Shown piece after piece: positions 50,801-60,777 of a DNA stretch of 64,000 bases; the stretch's first letter is position 1, and each line of letters starts with the position of its first letter. The notes beneath the pieces were generated by a model. That model searched no databases and was not told the origin of the DNA. It saw only the letters and a list, made by a program, of their open reading frames with translations. The translations under genes and the position numbers were made by a program. This DNA comes from Burkholderiaceae bacterium (GTDB lineage Bacteria > Pseudomonadota > Gammaproteobacteria > Burkholderiales > Burkholderiaceae_B): the NCBI GenBank assembly GCA_030728985.1, contig JANQYI010000009.1, positions 1-64,000 on the forward strand, read 5' to 3'.

Positions 50801-51490
50801 ATGAGAGGCCAGAGGATTAAACATATTATCGGTTCGGGCGATAAGTTCGATCGTGCTGCCGAGCTCATGCGGCAAACTCGCACTCATCCGCATTTGATGG
50901 CGAAAGATACTATTTGTGATGTTGAAACTGATCCCTTCAATTGCAAGCTCTGGGGCTTCTCTCAGATGATCGTTCCAATAGAAAGTCGCATCACGTACGG
51001 TAATTTGATCCTGACTCAGCAACCATCGAACCGCTGGGGTTTGCGTTGAAAAACTGAACCTATCCGAGGTTTGATCATCGAGAACGATCGAAGCGAGCAC
51101 AATTTGGCGGTCTGCCCTGCGGCTACCAGACAGCTGAATGCCGTTGACTTCAATCTGCCGAAAACGCAAATCCTGGGCGAAGAGACTCCGCCAGGACACG
51201 ACTGCGAACGCCTCAGGTACGTACAGCAACTCAAGATTGGTCTGAGGATCCCGTAGCCTGAGGTTTTCGAGCGCCAAGGTCGGATTGAGGCCCGACCAGC
51301 TCGCAGCGATTTCGCCCATCGTGACATGCGCGCCCAGCGCACTGGACAAGCGCTTTTCAATGACGGGGCGCCATTCATTGATGTGTGGCAAAACCAGGTA
51401 CCGCACTCCCAGCATCGCGGTCGCCGCAAGGAAATAAAGTAGCAAAAGTGCGATGAGTAGAAAACGAAGTGTTTTTTGAACGAATTTCAA
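47846..51490 (-). CDS. yhdP: YhdP-family AsmA-like envelope protein
   Basis: A 1214-residue protein with one N-terminal membrane helix ([24 protein letters not shown]) and a very long periplasmic beta-rich region. It closes with an AsmA-like C-terminal domain ([28 protein letters not shown]-type sequence, [18 protein letters not shown]). YhdP proteins are thought to bridge the inner and outer membranes and move phospholipids. No ATG is available; the start is probably the TTG at 51490 (KFVQKTLRF), with a poor ribosome binding site. Divergent from glnE. Confidence 0.9.
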   Translation of the reverse strand: MKFVQKTLRFLLIALLLLYFLAATAMLGVRYLVLPHINEWRPVIEKRLSSALGAHVTMGEIAASWSGLNPTLALENLRLRDPQTNLELLYVPEAFAVVSWRSLFAQDLRFRQIEVNGIQLSGSRRADRQIVLASIVLDDQTSDRFSFSTQTPAVRWLLSQDQITVRDATFYWNDHLREAPELAIEGISFNITNSIFRHQMRMSASLPHELGSTIELIARTDNMFNPLASHEQGEIEIFMQVNDAQPTAWSPWLDIPTAEGRFATRLWLTMNAGRIGRATIDFAGSHAALHLDRGDSSVIRADHLEARLSGWLGDLFPEKEWLLFERSPNRLGASLTLSAQGLRLESSLFEPRTLLIGDVSANTQWNRNGSQKLQVTATQLALESGKMNAQLRGKWTQGQASSPGVVDVTGTFDSVDPKNLHQYVTTQVSGESREWLRRAIRSGALKQLNLTLQGDLSHFPFNAPIKASGKESVKAAGIFRLEGDIDQVLIDYDYVEPNQPQWPAVTILNGKLLFNNVGLTIKSDQAQVMGMHARPIQISELEVLAPDLDLNPNLSIRLHSSGLAQDYLAVLNRTPIQHDLGKRVETLEIKGQASMPLSVDFDLDQQRVNLLKGQFKLSDASVALKKEGIPVEKINGVIEFNDDVVVVKDMRGLALGGPVSLTGEWSPKLREIKIEGALTSIAAEKYQKLSSLLAVTGKTTYQADIKETQSGNIDVEVRSTLEGLTIKLPPPLGKPAGLKRPLTVRLQTLKQGKTFRDALTVSLGNVLNARFEHVPNGRNSSYFSRGAIVMGGAAVLPPSGLTVNLGFDRVNWNDWKSLTDQLTASNKLNTGSSAPELFPRLQQLRVRSPEFVFAELTLSELNLILNRKTSQAWSAQLESRETQGVASWTTGPRGLVGPVVARFSKLSVGTPHEPAGGPPKSEVIDEKQWSSIPAIDLSIEEFTLFGSPLGTLHLVGANADKGSRWMINALELTNPYAKLTAKGDWLLKGPERGFNLDALLSISNLGKLSDQLGHENRVHEGSGTVKAKIRWLNFPWLFTYTGLNGEVNIDLKDGVFQHVNSRSARLLEVLSLQSLQRILSLNFRTGDEFKDGFPWNSIKGDLTLNQGLAKTENLVVRSPIARIALTGGSDLTQKIWNMQADVRPLLDMSGAALATAFVVNPIAGLSALVTQFLLRNPIERAMSAKYEVKGTWDEPELIPVGVPTPVKSLPDPGG

Positions 51491-51571
51491 AACCCAGTAT
51501 TGCCTATAAAAGATAAGTCACTAGAATATAACCAGCCTAACATTCATTTTAACTTGACGACACGCTTGCCC

Positions 51572-54349
51572 ATGACCGACTCCTCTCTGACGCATGCAAT
51601 GACCTGGTCGGGCGTTTTACGTCGCCTTGGCAGCAGTCACCCCGAGTTCACCCTATGGCTAGAACGGGAATACTCGCAGCCCGTGACCTCAGAAAGAATC
51701 GAAAGCTGGTTAATTGAACTCTCTGGTCAAACATCAGCCAGTCACGTGCTAAATACCGTCGATTGCAAGAAAGTGCTCCGACAGCTCCGGAAACGTACTT
51801 TTTACCTCTTGATGGTGAGGGACTTGGGGGGCGATGCGGATCTTGAGGAAGTGGTGGGCGCAATGACCGTTTTGGCGGATCTTTGCGTAAGCCAAGCCTA
51901 TCGAACCGTCATGCAAGACTTAGTGGCTGTCCATGGAACGCCACGCGACCCAATCAGCAAACTCCCGCAAGAAATGATGATCATAGGCATGGGAAAACTG
52001 GGCGGGTGCGAACTGAATGTGTCCTCAGACATCGATCTTGTCATGCTATACGGCGAAGAAGGTGAAACCGACGGACCCAGACCGCTCAGCCATCACGAGT
52101 TTTATGCGCGCCTGACCCGCAAAATGATGCCGATCTTATCCGAGGCGGATGCCGACGGACAGGTTTTTAGGACCGATTTGCGCCTGCGTCCCGATGGTGA
52201 CTCTGGATCAGTGGCCTGGAGTTTGGATGCTTTTGAGCAATATCTTTTTACGCAAGGTCGGGAATGGGAACGTTACGCATGGCTCAAAGGCCGCATGATT
52301 CCCGTCAAAGCCTTCGAACAAAGTGACCCGACCGCTGGGATGCAACAAGCCGAGAGCCTGCGCTTACCTTTCGTATATCGAAAGTATTTTGATTTTGATG
52401 CGTTGGCCGCTCTGCGCGCTCTCCGGGAACGGATTCGTCAAGACTGGCAGCGTAAAGTGCTGGCGCGCCCCGGAGTGGACTCGACGCACAATATCAAACT
52501 AGGCGATGGCGGAATTAGAGAGATCGAATTTGTTGTGCAGCTCTCGCAACTGATTCGGGGTGGACGTATGCCAGCGCTCCAACAAAGAGGCTTGTTATCC
52601 GCGCTTGAAGCGCAGCGGCGCGCTGGCATCTTGACAGAAGAGCATGCTGACAAGCTTGCTCAAGCTTATCGCTTTTTACGTCGGGTCGAACACGCACTTC
52701 AATATGCGGAAGATGCCCAAACACATCTCTTACCCCAGACAACCGAGAGGATGGCCGAGCTCGCCGCAGCGATGCGCATGAGTCTTGAGGCGTTCGAACA
52801 CACATTAAAACAACATCGCGACTTTGTAGAGCAGACCTTTCGAGACGCCTTTCGCATCGCAGGCTTAGGGGATGACAACCATGCAAACCCTCCGAGCGCT
52901 GCATCAAACCAAGCTCAAGAGTCCGCCTTGCATGCCATTGCGAAATTTGGCGAACACGCCCAAACACTGACCGCACGTATTGAGAGCTTCCTCGATAGTC
53001 ACCGCATTCGCGCGCTATCGACAAGCAGTCGCAACAGAATCGACACCTTGCTTCCAATCGCGCTTGAGGCGGCGTGTCAAACTAAGCAACCCATGGTGAC
53101 CGTGTTGCGGCTGTTGGATTTGATCGAATCGATTTCCCAGCGGAGTGCATATGTTGCGCTTCTTGCCGAGTATCCAGAAACGCTCGCGCGGATCGCGCGC
53201 ATGATGGCAGCAAGTCCTTGGGCCGCGCAATACTTGACTCAAAATCCAGTCGTCCTAGATAGTTTAATTGCGTGGCGCGCCCTCATGGAGCCCGTCGATT
53301 ATGCGCGAGTAGAGGCTGCGATGCGCGCGGACCTGGATGCCTGCCTGTTGCCAGATGGTAGTGTGGATGTCGAGCAGCAAATGAATATGATGCGCGATAT
53401 TCAGCGTCAAATCAGCTTTCAACTGCTAGCGCAAGATCTTGAAGGTGTCTTGACGGTCGAAAGTCTCGGCGACCAGCTCTCCGCGCTCGCCGATGTGTTG
53501 CTCAATGAGACATTACATCGGGTTTGGCCGCTCATCGCCAAGCCGGACAGCCAGGGAATATTGCCTCCCTTGAGGATGGCGATCATCGCCTATGGTCGAC
53601 TCGGTGGCAAAGAACTGGGGTACTCCTCCGATCTTGACTTAGTCTATCTATATGACGACCCCCGCGAGGACGCGACCGAAATCTACACCAAACTTGGTCG
53701 TCGCATGACCTCTTGGCTCTCCACAATGACCTCTTCCGGTCGACTCTATGAGGTGGATCTACGTCTGCGCCCTGACGGTGACGCCGGTCTTTTAGCCGTG
53801 GCCGTCGACGCTTTTAAAACATATCAGCTCGACAAGGCATGGCCTTGGGAGCATCAGGCGTTGACGCGGGCAAGATTTGCCGCAGGAGACGCGACGGTCG
53901 GTCAACGTTTCGAGGAAATTCGTCATGAGATTCTCACCCTCGAACGCAAGAGCGAGCCCTTTGCGCAGGAGGTTCGTCAAATGCGGAAGAAAATGACGGC
54001 GGGACACCCAAACACCAGTCCGGATTTTGACATCAAACACGACTCGGGCGGCATGGTCGACCTAGAGTTTGTGACGCAATATCTTGTCCTCACTCAGGCG
54101 CATAAACACCCCTCCTTGCTCGGCAATTTGGGCAATATCGCGCTGTTACGTCTCTGCGCCGAGGCGGGCCTGATCAATTCCGAACTCGCAGCCAAGAGTG
54201 GTGATGCCTATCGCAATTTGCGTCGCGCGCAGCATCAATGTCGACTTCAAGGCGCAGACAAAGCACGCGTGCAGCAAGATCAATTACAAACAGAACGCGA
54301 GACGATCCGTAAACTCTGGAGCGCGGTCTTGGGCGCACCGCTTGCATGA
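51572..54349 (+). CDS. glnE: bifunctional glutamine synthetase adenylyltransferase/deadenylyltransferase
   Basis: Controls glutamine synthetase activity by adding or removing AMP in response to PII. From the ATG at 51572 it is 925 residues. Two nucleotidyltransferase domains are visible: [22 protein letters not shown] (deadenylylation half) and [24 protein letters not shown] (adenylylation half). Helical GlnD-PII-uridylyltransferase-like domains lie between and after. A longer frame to 51476 would overlap yhdP and lacks conservation. Confidence 0.96.
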   Translation: MTDSSLTHAMTWSGVLRRLGSSHPEFTLWLEREYSQPVTSERIESWLIELSGQTSASHVLNTVDCKKVLRQLRKRTFYLLMVRDLGGDADLEEVVGAMTVLADLCVSQAYRTVMQDLVAVHGTPRDPISKLPQEMMIIGMGKLGGCELNVSSDIDLVMLYGEEGETDGPRPLSHHEFYARLTRKMMPILSEADADGQVFRTDLRLRPDGDSGSVAWSLDAFEQYLFTQGREWERYAWLKGRMIPVKAFEQSDPTAGMQQAESLRLPFVYRKYFDFDALAALRALRERIRQDWQRKVLARPGVDSTHNIKLGDGGIREIEFVVQLSQLIRGGRMPALQQRGLLSALEAQRRAGILTEEHADKLAQAYRFLRRVEHALQYAEDAQTHLLPQTTERMAELAAAMRMSLEAFEHTLKQHRDFVEQTFRDAFRIAGLGDDNHANPPSAASNQAQESALHAIAKFGEHAQTLTARIESFLDSHRIRALSTSSRNRIDTLLPIALEAACQTKQPMVTVLRLLDLIESISQRSAYVALLAEYPETLARIARMMAASPWAAQYLTQNPVVLDSLIAWRALMEPVDYARVEAAMRADLDACLLPDGSVDVEQQMNMMRDIQRQISFQLLAQDLEGVLTVESLGDQLSALADVLLNETLHRVWPLIAKPDSQGILPPLRMAIIAYGRLGGKELGYSSDLDLVYLYDDPREDATEIYTKLGRRMTSWLSTMTSSGRLYEVDLRLRPDGDAGLLAVAVDAFKTYQLDKAWPWEHQALTRARFAAGDATVGQRFEEIRHEILTLERKSEPFAQEVRQMRKKMTAGHPNTSPDFDIKHDSGGMVDLEFVTQYLVLTQAHKHPSLLGNLGNIALLRLCAEAGLINSELAAKSGDAYRNLRRAQHQCRLQGADKARVQQDQLQTERETIRKLWSAVLGAPLA

Positions 54350-54392
54350 AACAGTCTAAAATCAACATATTGTTCTTGACTCCATCGATATC

Positions 54393-55094
54393 GTGAAAGA
54401 CGCTCTTCGTCCCTCCCTCGCTCTGCCCGAAGGCCGCTCCAAGGTTTTGTTGCACTCATGCTGTGCGCCGTGCTCGGGCGAAGTCATGGAAGCCATGCTT
54501 ATGGCCGGCATTCGGTACGATATTTTTTTCTACAACCCTAATATTCACCCCGTCAAAGAATACGAAATACGCAAAAACGAAAATATTCGTTTTGCTGAAA
54601 AGCACGGCATCGGTTTTATTGATGCCGATTACGATGTGGACAATTGGTTTGATCGTATTAAAGGCTTGGAAAATGAGCCTGAACGCGGCGAGCGCTGTAC
54701 GCAATGTTTTGACATGCGTTTCGAACGGACGGCGCTTTATGCCTACGAGCACGGCTACGACACGATTACCAGTTCGCTCGGCATTTCTCGCTGGAAAGAC
54801 ATGAATCAAATCAACGGCTCCGGAGAACGTGCCGCCGCTCGCTACGAGAACTTGCTGTATTGGACGTATAACTGGCGTAAACATGGCGGCTCGGCCCGCA
54901 TGATAGAAATCAGCAAACGTGAGGCGTTTTATCAGCAAGAGTATTGCGGCTGCGTCTACTCGCTGCGAGATACCAACAGGCACCGCCGCTCGCAAGGTCG
55001 AGATCGTATCGCGCTAGGCGTTAAATTTTATGGCCGCGAAGAAATATTGACGCCCACGCTTCCTGAAAAGCTTGGTCAGCCAAAGTCCGAATAA
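54393..55094 (+). CDS. queH: epoxyqueuosine reductase QueH
   Basis: Last step of queuosine synthesis in tRNA, reducing epoxyqueuosine. The 233-residue protein of the former DUF208 family has paired cysteines in [10 protein letters not shown] (about 22-31), [10 protein letters not shown] (about 100-109) and QEYCGCVYS (about 184-192), which bind the iron-sulfur cluster and adjacent metal. GTG start at 54393. Non-orthologous to QueG; no queG is in the window. Confidence 0.92.
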   Translation: MKDALRPSLALPEGRSKVLLHSCCAPCSGEVMEAMLMAGIRYDIFFYNPNIHPVKEYEIRKNENIRFAEKHGIGFIDADYDVDNWFDRIKGLENEPERGERCTQCFDMRFERTALYAYEHGYDTITSSLGISRWKDMNQINGSGERAAARYENLLYWTYNWRKHGGSARMIEISKREAFYQQEYCGCVYSLRDTNRHRRSQGRDRIALGVKFYGREEILTPTLPEKLGQPKSE

Positions 55095-55111
55095 AAAGAC
55101 GGATTGACGTT

Positions 55112-55987
55112 TTATTTCCCCCGCACGGCCAGACTCGCACTAAAAATCGCAGCCATCATCACCGCCGCACCGACAAGCATGCGGGCTGAAGGCATTTGAT
55201 CAAACAGCATCCAGGCAAAAAGAATCGCATACAGCGGCTCGGATGCGACCACCAGACCCGCTGTCCTGGCGGGTAGCTGTCTCAGGCTCGAGACGAACAG
55301 CCAGTGAGCCAGTCCGGTACAAACCATCCCCAACGCCGCAATCAACAACCAATCTGAGACGCTGACTTGCCCTAAAGATGAGGCAACCCAGGGGAACAGA
55401 AAGATAAAAACAAACGCATTTTGAAGACCTGCGACTTGAAAAGCGTTGATGTGGCTCAATCTGCGTCGATTCAATACCGCCAACACTCCAAAAGCGGCTC
55501 CAGACAACACCCCCCAGACAAGCCCCTCGGTTCCCTGATCAGCCCATTCAAAAGACGGTGTGATTAACACAAGACCAAGACTGACTAACAACAAACGTAA
55601 CCATTCGGCTCGCCCAACTTTTTCCCGCAACAATATGGCCTCGATGAGCGTGATAAAGGCGGGAAAGCTCGCGAAACCAAGTGTAGCGACCGCAACCCCA
55701 CCCACTTTGACCGCAAAGAAGAAAGTCACCCAATGCACGGCAAGCATGGCGCCGCTGAATAAAAAGGCCGCCGGTTGTCTGCGCCAAGAAGCGTTCGTGC
55801 TTGCCCACTGAGCGCTCTCTTTTGAAAAAAGACGGCTCAATACGATTAACGTGAACACGGCAAATAAAGCGCGCCCCCACGTGATCATCAACGCATCAGC
55901 GGTAATCAGGGCACCGAAAATCCCGGTCGCGCCAAACAGTATCGCGACGAAATGAATCGCAAACAAAGACTGCAATCGTGTCAGCAA
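55112..55987 (-). CDS. EamA-family (DMT superfamily) transporter
   Basis: A 291-residue protein with about ten hydrophobic helices in two EamA repeats (first half from AIHFVAILFGATGIFGA, second half from GLVWGVLSGAAFGVLAVLNRR), ending in a positive tail. Family members export amino acids or related metabolites; the substrate is not predictable. The TTG start at 55987 is preceded by AGAGG. It converges on queH and is 49 bp downstream of the racemase gene in the same direction, so they may be cotranscribed. Confidence 0.83.
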   Translation of the reverse strand: MLTRLQSLFAIHFVAILFGATGIFGALITADALMITWGRALFAVFTLIVLSRLFSKESAQWASTNASWRRQPAAFLFSGAMLAVHWVTFFFAVKVGGVAVATLGFASFPAFITLIEAILLREKVGRAEWLRLLLVSLGLVLITPSFEWADQGTEGLVWGVLSGAAFGVLAVLNRRRLSHINAFQVAGLQNAFVFIFLFPWVASSLGQVSVSDWLLIAALGMVCTGLAHWLFVSSLRQLPARTAGLVVASEPLYAILFAWMLFDQMPSARMLVGAAVMMAAIFSASLAVRGK

Positions 55988-56036
55988 GCGACCTCTAAAC
56001 CGTCTGGGGTTTCGTTAGGGTTTCGTTCAAATTTCG

Positions 56037-56777
56037 TCAGCGCTTGGGCCAGCCTAGCGGAGCGGCCCAGCCTGTATACACCTTGGGCAATGGGGTCGCA
56101 TAGTCACCGTGTTTGCTCGTTCCGAGTCCCAACGCGCTGAGCGCCTCGGCAAACTTGACGGCCACAGCGACACCATCGATGACAGGCACACCCAAGCGTT
56201 GGGTCAAGGTGTGACAAAGTGTTGTCATGCCTGCACAACCCAAGACAATGGCACCACTGCGATCTCGGCTCAAGGCCTCACGCGCGGCATGCTCGATTTG
56301 TCCAATGATGTCTTCACCCCCATCTTCTAAATCGAGCACGGCGATATCGGTGCCATGCACGCCTCGACATTGATGTTCAAAGCCATAGCGTTGCACTAAG
56401 CGCTCAGCGATGATGCATGTCCGTGTCATGGTTGTCACCACTGAAAAACCGGTCGCGAGCATGCTGGCGGCATGAAAGGCAGCTTCCGCGATGCCCAACA
56501 CGGGGGCGGCCGTTGCCTCACGCGCGGCCTCTAATCCTGGGTCGCCAAAACACGCTAGAACGACCGCATCAGGCCGCCAAGTTTCGGCGAGTTTGACTTG
56601 CTCCGCCACACCCGCAGCGGCGAAAGCTTCGTCGTAATGCCCCTCGATCGATAAAGGACCAAAGCTGGGTTGAGTTGCAACAATTTCTGTCGTTGAATGC
56701 GCCACTGCCTGAGCGCCTTTTGCAATCGCAGCCGTCATCGCAGTAGAGGTATTAGGGTTTATGAGAAGTAGTTTCAT
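56037..56777 (-). CDS. Asp/Glu/hydantoin racemase family protein
   Basis: A 246-residue cofactor-independent racemase starting MKLLLINPNTS (ATG at 56777). The two catalytic cysteines of the family are present: Cys76 in LACFGDPG and Cys181 in VLGCAGM. The family includes hydantoin and allantoin racemases and related decarboxylases. Hydantoin/allantoin-type activity fits the residues but not exclusively. It is transcribed divergently from the ABC importer, and two NtrC-like sites lie 44-100 bp upstream of its start, so a nitrogen-source role is likely. Confidence 0.85.
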   Translation of the reverse strand: MKLLLINPNTSTAMTAAIAKGAQAVAHSTTEIVATQPSFGPLSIEGHYDEAFAAAGVAEQVKLAETWRPDAVVLACFGDPGLEAAREATAAPVLGIAEAAFHAASMLATGFSVVTTMTRTCIIAERLVQRYGFEHQCRGVHGTDIAVLDLEDGGEDIIGQIEHAAREALSRDRSGAIVLGCAGMTTLCHTLTQRLGVPVIDGVAVAVKFAEALSALGLGTSKHGDYATPLPKVYTGWAAPLGWPKR

Positions 56778-56820
56778 CGGTTTTCTTGGTTTACCTTGGT
56801 TACTATTGAAACAAAGCTCT

Positions 56821-56837
56821 TGCACCAAACTGGATAA
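56821..56837. promoter_or_regulatory. NtrC-like binding site 1
   Basis: TGCACCAAACTGGATAA matches the enteric NtrC consensus TGCAC-Y-N5-R-GTGCA at 9 of 12 defined positions, with a perfect left half. Centre is about 154 bp upstream of the predicted sigma-54 transcription start, a usual enhancer distance. Confidence 0.5.
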
Positions 56838-56859
56838 AAATGCCCCAAAATGGGCATAG

Positions 56860-56876
56860 AACACTAGAGTGGTGCA
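56860..56876. promoter_or_regulatory. NtrC-like binding site 2
   Basis: AACACTAGAGTGGTGCA matches the same consensus at 10 of 12 defined positions, with a perfect right half. Its centre is 39 bp from that of site 1. A third weaker dyad, TGCCC-N6-GGGCA (56841-56856), lies between them. Confidence 0.55.
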
Positions 56877-56956
56877 GCCAAACTTAAAAAGTTTAAAGAG
56901 AATTGAAAAAAATAGGGTCGTCTGCGCGTAACTTAAGACGTACTTTACTCAAAGAA

Positions 56957-56972
56957 TGGCACGATTTTTGCT
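56957..56972 (+). promoter_or_regulatory. sigma-54 (RpoN) -24/-12 promoter of the ABC importer
   Basis: TGGCACG, four bases, TTGCT: a full match to the sigma-54 consensus with GG (56958-56959) and GC (56970-56971) at the required 10-bp spacing. The predicted transcription start is near 56983. Downstream is the importer operon at 57136. Confidence 0.85.
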
Positions 56973-56982
56973 TAGTAAAAAG

Positions 56983-56998
56983 ACGTATTTCAATACGT
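56983..56998. repeat. ACGTATT dyad with flanking ACGTACT boxes
   Basis: ACGTATT-TC-AATACGT is a perfect 16-bp dyad at the predicted transcription start. Single boxes ACGTACT lie at 56938-56944 and 57002-57008. The four copies share the consensus ACGTAYT and could be operators for an unidentified regulator. Confidence 0.5.
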
Positions 56999-57135
56999 AA
57001 AACGTACTACTGGTCATGCATCGGTCACGTTGGTTCACACCAGCTGGAGGTAGACAACTCAGACCGGTCTAAAAGTATCAGATTTGCAGCACAACCTGTT
57101 AGCTATATTTTTACAACCGAATTAATGGAGTTTCC

Positions 57136-58812
57136 ATGAAACAACACACCTTGATTTCCCGCTTGGTCGGCAAACCACTCGGATTAACCGTCCTGACCGC
57201 GGCGCTTGCTTTGGGCGCAGCGATGCCTGCTTCGGCGCAAGAAAAAGTGCTGCGCATTGGCATGACTGCTGCAGATATTCCACGCACATTGGGTCAGCCT
57301 GACCAAGGTTTCGAGGGCAATCGTTTCACCGGTATCCCGATGTACGATTCGTTGACACAGTGGGATCTCTCCAAGACAGACGTCCCGAGCGTGGTGATCC
57401 CCGCTCTTGCTACCTCTTGGGCAGTGGATGCCAACGACAAGAAGAAATGGGTCTTTAAACTGCGTCCAGGCATCAAATTTCACGATGGCTCAGCCGTCAA
57501 TGCCGATGTTATCGTCTGGAACGTTCAAAAAGTACTTGATAAAAATGCGCCACAATTTGACGCTTCTCAAGTTGGTGTGACCGCTTCGCGCATGCCAACA
57601 CTGCGCAGTGCGAAAAAAATTGATGATTTGACTGTCGAATTGACAACCAGCGAACCCGATGCGTTCCTGCCTATCAATCTGACCAACCTGTTCATCGCAT
57701 CGCCCGCCCATTGGAACAAAAAGCTTTCTGCCGTGCCTGCGTCTGTGACAGCTCCAGCAGATCGCTCCAGACAAGCTTGGGCTGCTTTTGCTGCCGACCC
57801 TTCGGGTAGTGGCCCCTTCAAGATGGCACGCTTTGTTCCCCGCGAGCGCCTCGAGATGGTCGCCAACAAAGACTACTGGGACCCAAAGCGAAAGCCAAAA
57901 ATCGACCGCGTTGTTTTGTTACCGATTCCTGAGGCTAATGCACGCACAGCTGCACTTCTCTCCGGACAAGTAGACTGGATTGAAGCGCCAGCACCTGACG
58001 CAATGCCACAGATCAAGCAGCGCGGCTTTACTATCTACAGCAACCCCCAGCCTCACGTCTGGCCCTGGCAGCTATCCTTCGCTGAAGGTTCGCCTTGGCT
58101 TGACAAGCGTGTGCGCCAAGCCGCTAACCTCTGCGTGGATCGCGAGGGTCTCAAGACGCTACTTGGTGGCATCATGGGCATTCCTAAGGGCACCATGGCC
58201 CCAGACCACCCTTGGTTTGGTAAGCCTTCTTTTGACGTGAAATACGATCCAAAAGCTTCGCAAAAGCTGATGGCTGATGCAGGTTTCTCAGCGGCAAAGC
58301 CTTTAAAAGTTAAGGTGCAGATTTCGGCTTCCGGTTCAGGTCAAATGCAACCACTGCCGATGAACGAATTCGTGCAAGAGTCACTGAAAAAGTGCTTCTT
58401 TAACGTCGAATTCGATGTGATCGAGTGGAATACCTTGTTCACTAACTGGCGTAAAGGTGCGAAGGATCCATCGGCCAACGGTGCCAATGCCACCAACGTC
58501 AGCTTCTCGGCCATGGATCCATTCTTTGGCATGGTTCGTTTCAGCAGCAAGAGTACCTTCCCACCCGTGTCAAACAACTGGGGTTACTACAACAACCCAC
58601 AAGTTGAAGCACTCGTGACCAAGGCACGTAATACGTTTGATGCAAAAGAGCGTGATGTTGCTTTAGCCAATCTTCATACGCAAATCGTCAACGATATCCC
58701 TTTTGTTTGGATTGCCCACGACGCAGGTCCTCGCGCGATGAGTAAGCGAGTTAAAGATGTTGTGCAACCACAAAACTGGTTTATCGACATTGCGACAATG
58801 AACATGCAGTAA
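57136..58812 (+). CDS. oligopeptide/opine-type ABC transporter substrate-binding protein (family 5)
   Basis: A 558-residue periplasmic binding protein with a signal peptide cleaved after ASA (Ala34). It has the family 5 core: DSLTQWDLSKTDVPSVVIPALATSW, WVFKLRPGIKFHDGSAVNADVIVWN and the C-terminal lobe AANLCVDREGLKTLL. The family binds peptides, nickel chelates, opines, glutathione or other nitrogenous ligands. The ligand is not readable here, but the sigma-54 promoter and adjacent racemase suggest a nitrogen source. A terminator directly after the gene should make it the most abundant product of the operon. Confidence 0.9.
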   Translation: MKQHTLISRLVGKPLGLTVLTAALALGAAMPASAQEKVLRIGMTAADIPRTLGQPDQGFEGNRFTGIPMYDSLTQWDLSKTDVPSVVIPALATSWAVDANDKKKWVFKLRPGIKFHDGSAVNADVIVWNVQKVLDKNAPQFDASQVGVTASRMPTLRSAKKIDDLTVELTTSEPDAFLPINLTNLFIASPAHWNKKLSAVPASVTAPADRSRQAWAAFAADPSGSGPFKMARFVPRERLEMVANKDYWDPKRKPKIDRVVLLPIPEANARTAALLSGQVDWIEAPAPDAMPQIKQRGFTIYSNPQPHVWPWQLSFAEGSPWLDKRVRQAANLCVDREGLKTLLGGIMGIPKGTMAPDHPWFGKPSFDVKYDPKASQKLMADAGFSAAKPLKVKVQISASGSGQMQPLPMNEFVQESLKKCFFNVEFDVIEWNTLFTNWRKGAKDPSANGANATNVSFSAMDPFFGMVRFSSKSTFPPVSNNWGYYNNPQVEALVTKARNTFDAKERDVALANLHTQIVNDIPFVWIAHDAGPRAMSKRVKDVVQPQNWFIDIATMNMQ

Positions 58813-58823
58813 GCTTGTTAAGG

Positions 58824-58858
58824 CTCGCCACATCGTGAGGATGTGGCGAGTTTTTTTT
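58824..58858 (+). terminator. intercistronic terminator/attenuator in the ABC operon
   Basis: CTCGCCACATC (58824-58834) and GATGTGGCGAG (58840-58850) form a perfect 11-bp stem with a 5-base loop, followed by eight T. It lies 12 bp after the binding-protein stop and 56 bp before the first permease gene, so read-through must feed the rest of the operon. Confidence 0.92.
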
Positions 58859-58913
58859 GTGCAGCGTTTTAAGATATTTTTGATATAAAACCCTTTTCCT
58901 GAGACCTCCTCTA

Positions 58914-59867
58914 ATGCTGAGCTTTCTTCTGAGGCGTCTGGTTTACACCCTCCCTATCATGGTAGGCGTAGCACTCGTCTGTTTCTCCCTGGTTCATCTG
59001 GCGCCAGGAGATCCCCTAATGGCAATCTTGCCCCCGGATGCATCACAAGACTTACGCGATCAACTGATTGAACTCTATGGTTTTAATCGTTCCTACCCTG
59101 AACAATTTTTTCATTGGGTGTGGCGCGCTATTCAAGGAGATCTCGGCACCTCCATCGCAACAAACCGACCCGTCACGGACGAAGTACTCAAAGCGGTCAG
59201 TAATACCCTCAGGCTCGCGGTATTTGCGACCATCATCGGTTTTATTTTTGGCAGCTTATTTGGTTTTGTTGCGGGTTACTTCCAGAACTCTTGGGTCGAT
59301 AAAGCAGCCTCCCTGACTTCCGTGCTAGGTGTAAGCGTGCCTCACTATTGGCTCGGCATGGTGATGGTCATCATTTTTAGCTCAACCCTCATGTTGCTTC
59401 CTCCAGGAGGAGCGGGGCCGGGTGGTTCGGCGGACTGGATCTGGAACTGGGAGCATATGAAGCATCTCATTTTGCCCGCCGTCACCATGAGTGTGATTCC
59501 AATGGGTATCATCGCCCGCACCGTTCGCGCACTGGTCGCGGATATTTTGGCCCAGGAATTTATTGTTGGCTTACGGGCCAAGGGTATGACTAATGTAGGG
59601 ATCTTCATGCACGTCGTGAAAAACTCTGCACCGACTGCATTGGCCGTCATGGGTTTGCAGCTTGGTTACCTGCTCGGCGGATCTATTCTGATCGAAACCG
59701 TATTTTCCTGGCCGGGAACGGGATTTTTACTCAATGCAGCGATCTTCCAACGAGACTTACCTCTTTTGCAGGGCACGATTCTTGTGCTTGCGATGTTTTT
59801 CGTTGTGCTCAACATGATCGTAGATGTCATTCAGACCCTGCTCGATCCTCGCATCGCGCGTAGCTAA
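58914..59867 (+). CDS. ABC transporter permease (DppB/OppB type)
   Basis: A 317-residue inner-membrane permease with six predicted helices starting MLSFLLRRLVYTLPIMVGVALVCFSLVHLAPGDPL, the hallmark opening of DppB-type proteins. The EAA-loop region is RALVADILAQEFIVGLRAKG. Forms the translocation channel with the following permease. Confidence 0.93.
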   Translation: MLSFLLRRLVYTLPIMVGVALVCFSLVHLAPGDPLMAILPPDASQDLRDQLIELYGFNRSYPEQFFHWVWRAIQGDLGTSIATNRPVTDEVLKAVSNTLRLAVFATIIGFIFGSLFGFVAGYFQNSWVDKAASLTSVLGVSVPHYWLGMVMVIIFSSTLMLLPPGGAGPGGSADWIWNWEHMKHLILPAVTMSVIPMGIIARTVRALVADILAQEFIVGLRAKGMTNVGIFMHVVKNSAPTALAVMGLQLGYLLGGSILIETVFSWPGTGFLLNAAIFQRDLPLLQGTILVLAMFFVVLNMIVDVIQTLLDPRIARS

Positions 59868-59883
59868 GGAACAGGGAACTCAT

Positions 59884-60777
59884 ATGCTTAATATCACTGT
59901 TGACCCCTCTAAAGTCCCTGCCGTAGTCATGGAGAGATCCACTGGCTATTGGAAAAACGTCGGTCAACGCTTTATGCGCGACAAGGTTGCCGTTGGTGCG
60001 GGTATTGTCATCCTGATTTTGCTGATCATGGCTGTTTTTGGACCTTGGCTCGTGCCGCACGACCCCTTTCAGTCGTCCATCATGAAGCGGCTCAAGCCCA
60101 TCGGTTTTCCTGACCATCTTCTGGGGACCGATGAATTAGGTCGCGATATGCTAAGCCGTCTCGTGGTGGGCACCAAGCTCTCCCTGTTTATGGGCATTAC
60201 GCCTGTAATCCTAGCGTTTGGCATTGGCTCTGTGATTGGCCTGGTCGCCGGTTATGCCGGTGGCAAAATCAACACGGTGATTATGCGTACGATCGACGTG
60301 TTTTATGCCTTTCCTTCTGTGCTCTTGGCGATTGCGCTTTCCGGTGTCTTGGGTGCGGGTATCACCAACTCACTCATCTCACTGACCATCGTCTTTATTC
60401 CCCCCATTGCACGCGTGGCGGAAAGCGTGACCACACAGATTCGAGGTCGTGACTTTGTCGACGCAGCCCGTGCCTCAGGTGCAAGCGCCTTCACCATCGT
60501 GCGCGTGCACGTCTTGGGTAACGTCTTAGGACCCATTTTCGTTTACGCGACAAGCTTGATCGCCGTGTCCATGATTTTGGCCTCCGGCTTGAGTTTTCTG
60601 GGCTTGGGCGTCAAGCCTCCCGAGCCAGAGTGGGGGCTGATGCTCAATACGCTTCGCACCGCGATCTATATTCAACCTTGGATCGCCGCCCTGCCCGGCG
60701 TGATGATTTTTGTGACTTCGATTGCCTTTAACCTGCTCTCGGATGGCCTGCGTACCGCCATGGAGATCAAGAACTAA
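59884..60777 (+). CDS. ABC transporter permease (DppC/OppC type)
   Basis: A 297-residue permease (ATG at 59884, preceded by AAGGA and AGGGA). It has an N-terminal helix (VGAGIVILILLIMAVFGPWLV), the DppC-type motif HLLGTDELGRDMLSRLVVGTKLSL and the EAA loop (FVDAARASGASAFTIVRVHVLGNVLGP). It overlaps the next gene as TAATG. Confidence 0.93.
   Translation: MLNITVDPSKVPAVVMERSTGYWKNVGQRFMRDKVAVGAGIVILILLIMAVFGPWLVPHDPFQSSIMKRLKPIGFPDHLLGTDELGRDMLSRLVVGTKLSLFMGITPVILAFGIGSVIGLVAGYAGGKINTVIMRTIDVFYAFPSVLLAIALSGVLGAGITNSLISLTIVFIPPIARVAESVTTQIRGRDFVDAARASGASAFTIVRVHVLGNVLGPIFVYATSLIAVSMILASGLSFLGLGVKPPEPEWGLMLNTLRTAIYIQPWIAALPGVMIFVTSIAFNLLSDGLRTAMEIKN

Larger units (their letters stand above)
56778..57135. 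promoter_or_regulatory. divergent control region between racemase and ABC importer
   Basis: A 358-bp AT-rich gap holding two NtrC-like sites, a sigma-54 promoter, four copies of an ACGTAYT box, the palindrome AGACCGGTCT (57061-57070) and a GGAG ribosome binding site 6 bases before the importer ATG. The importer mRNA from the sigma-54 start would have a leader of about 150 nt. Confidence 0.7.

Noticed and set aside
56778-56860. A second sigma-54 promoter for the racemase on the minus strand
   Set aside because: TTGGTGC occurs, but no GC dinucleotide sits at the required -12 spacing.
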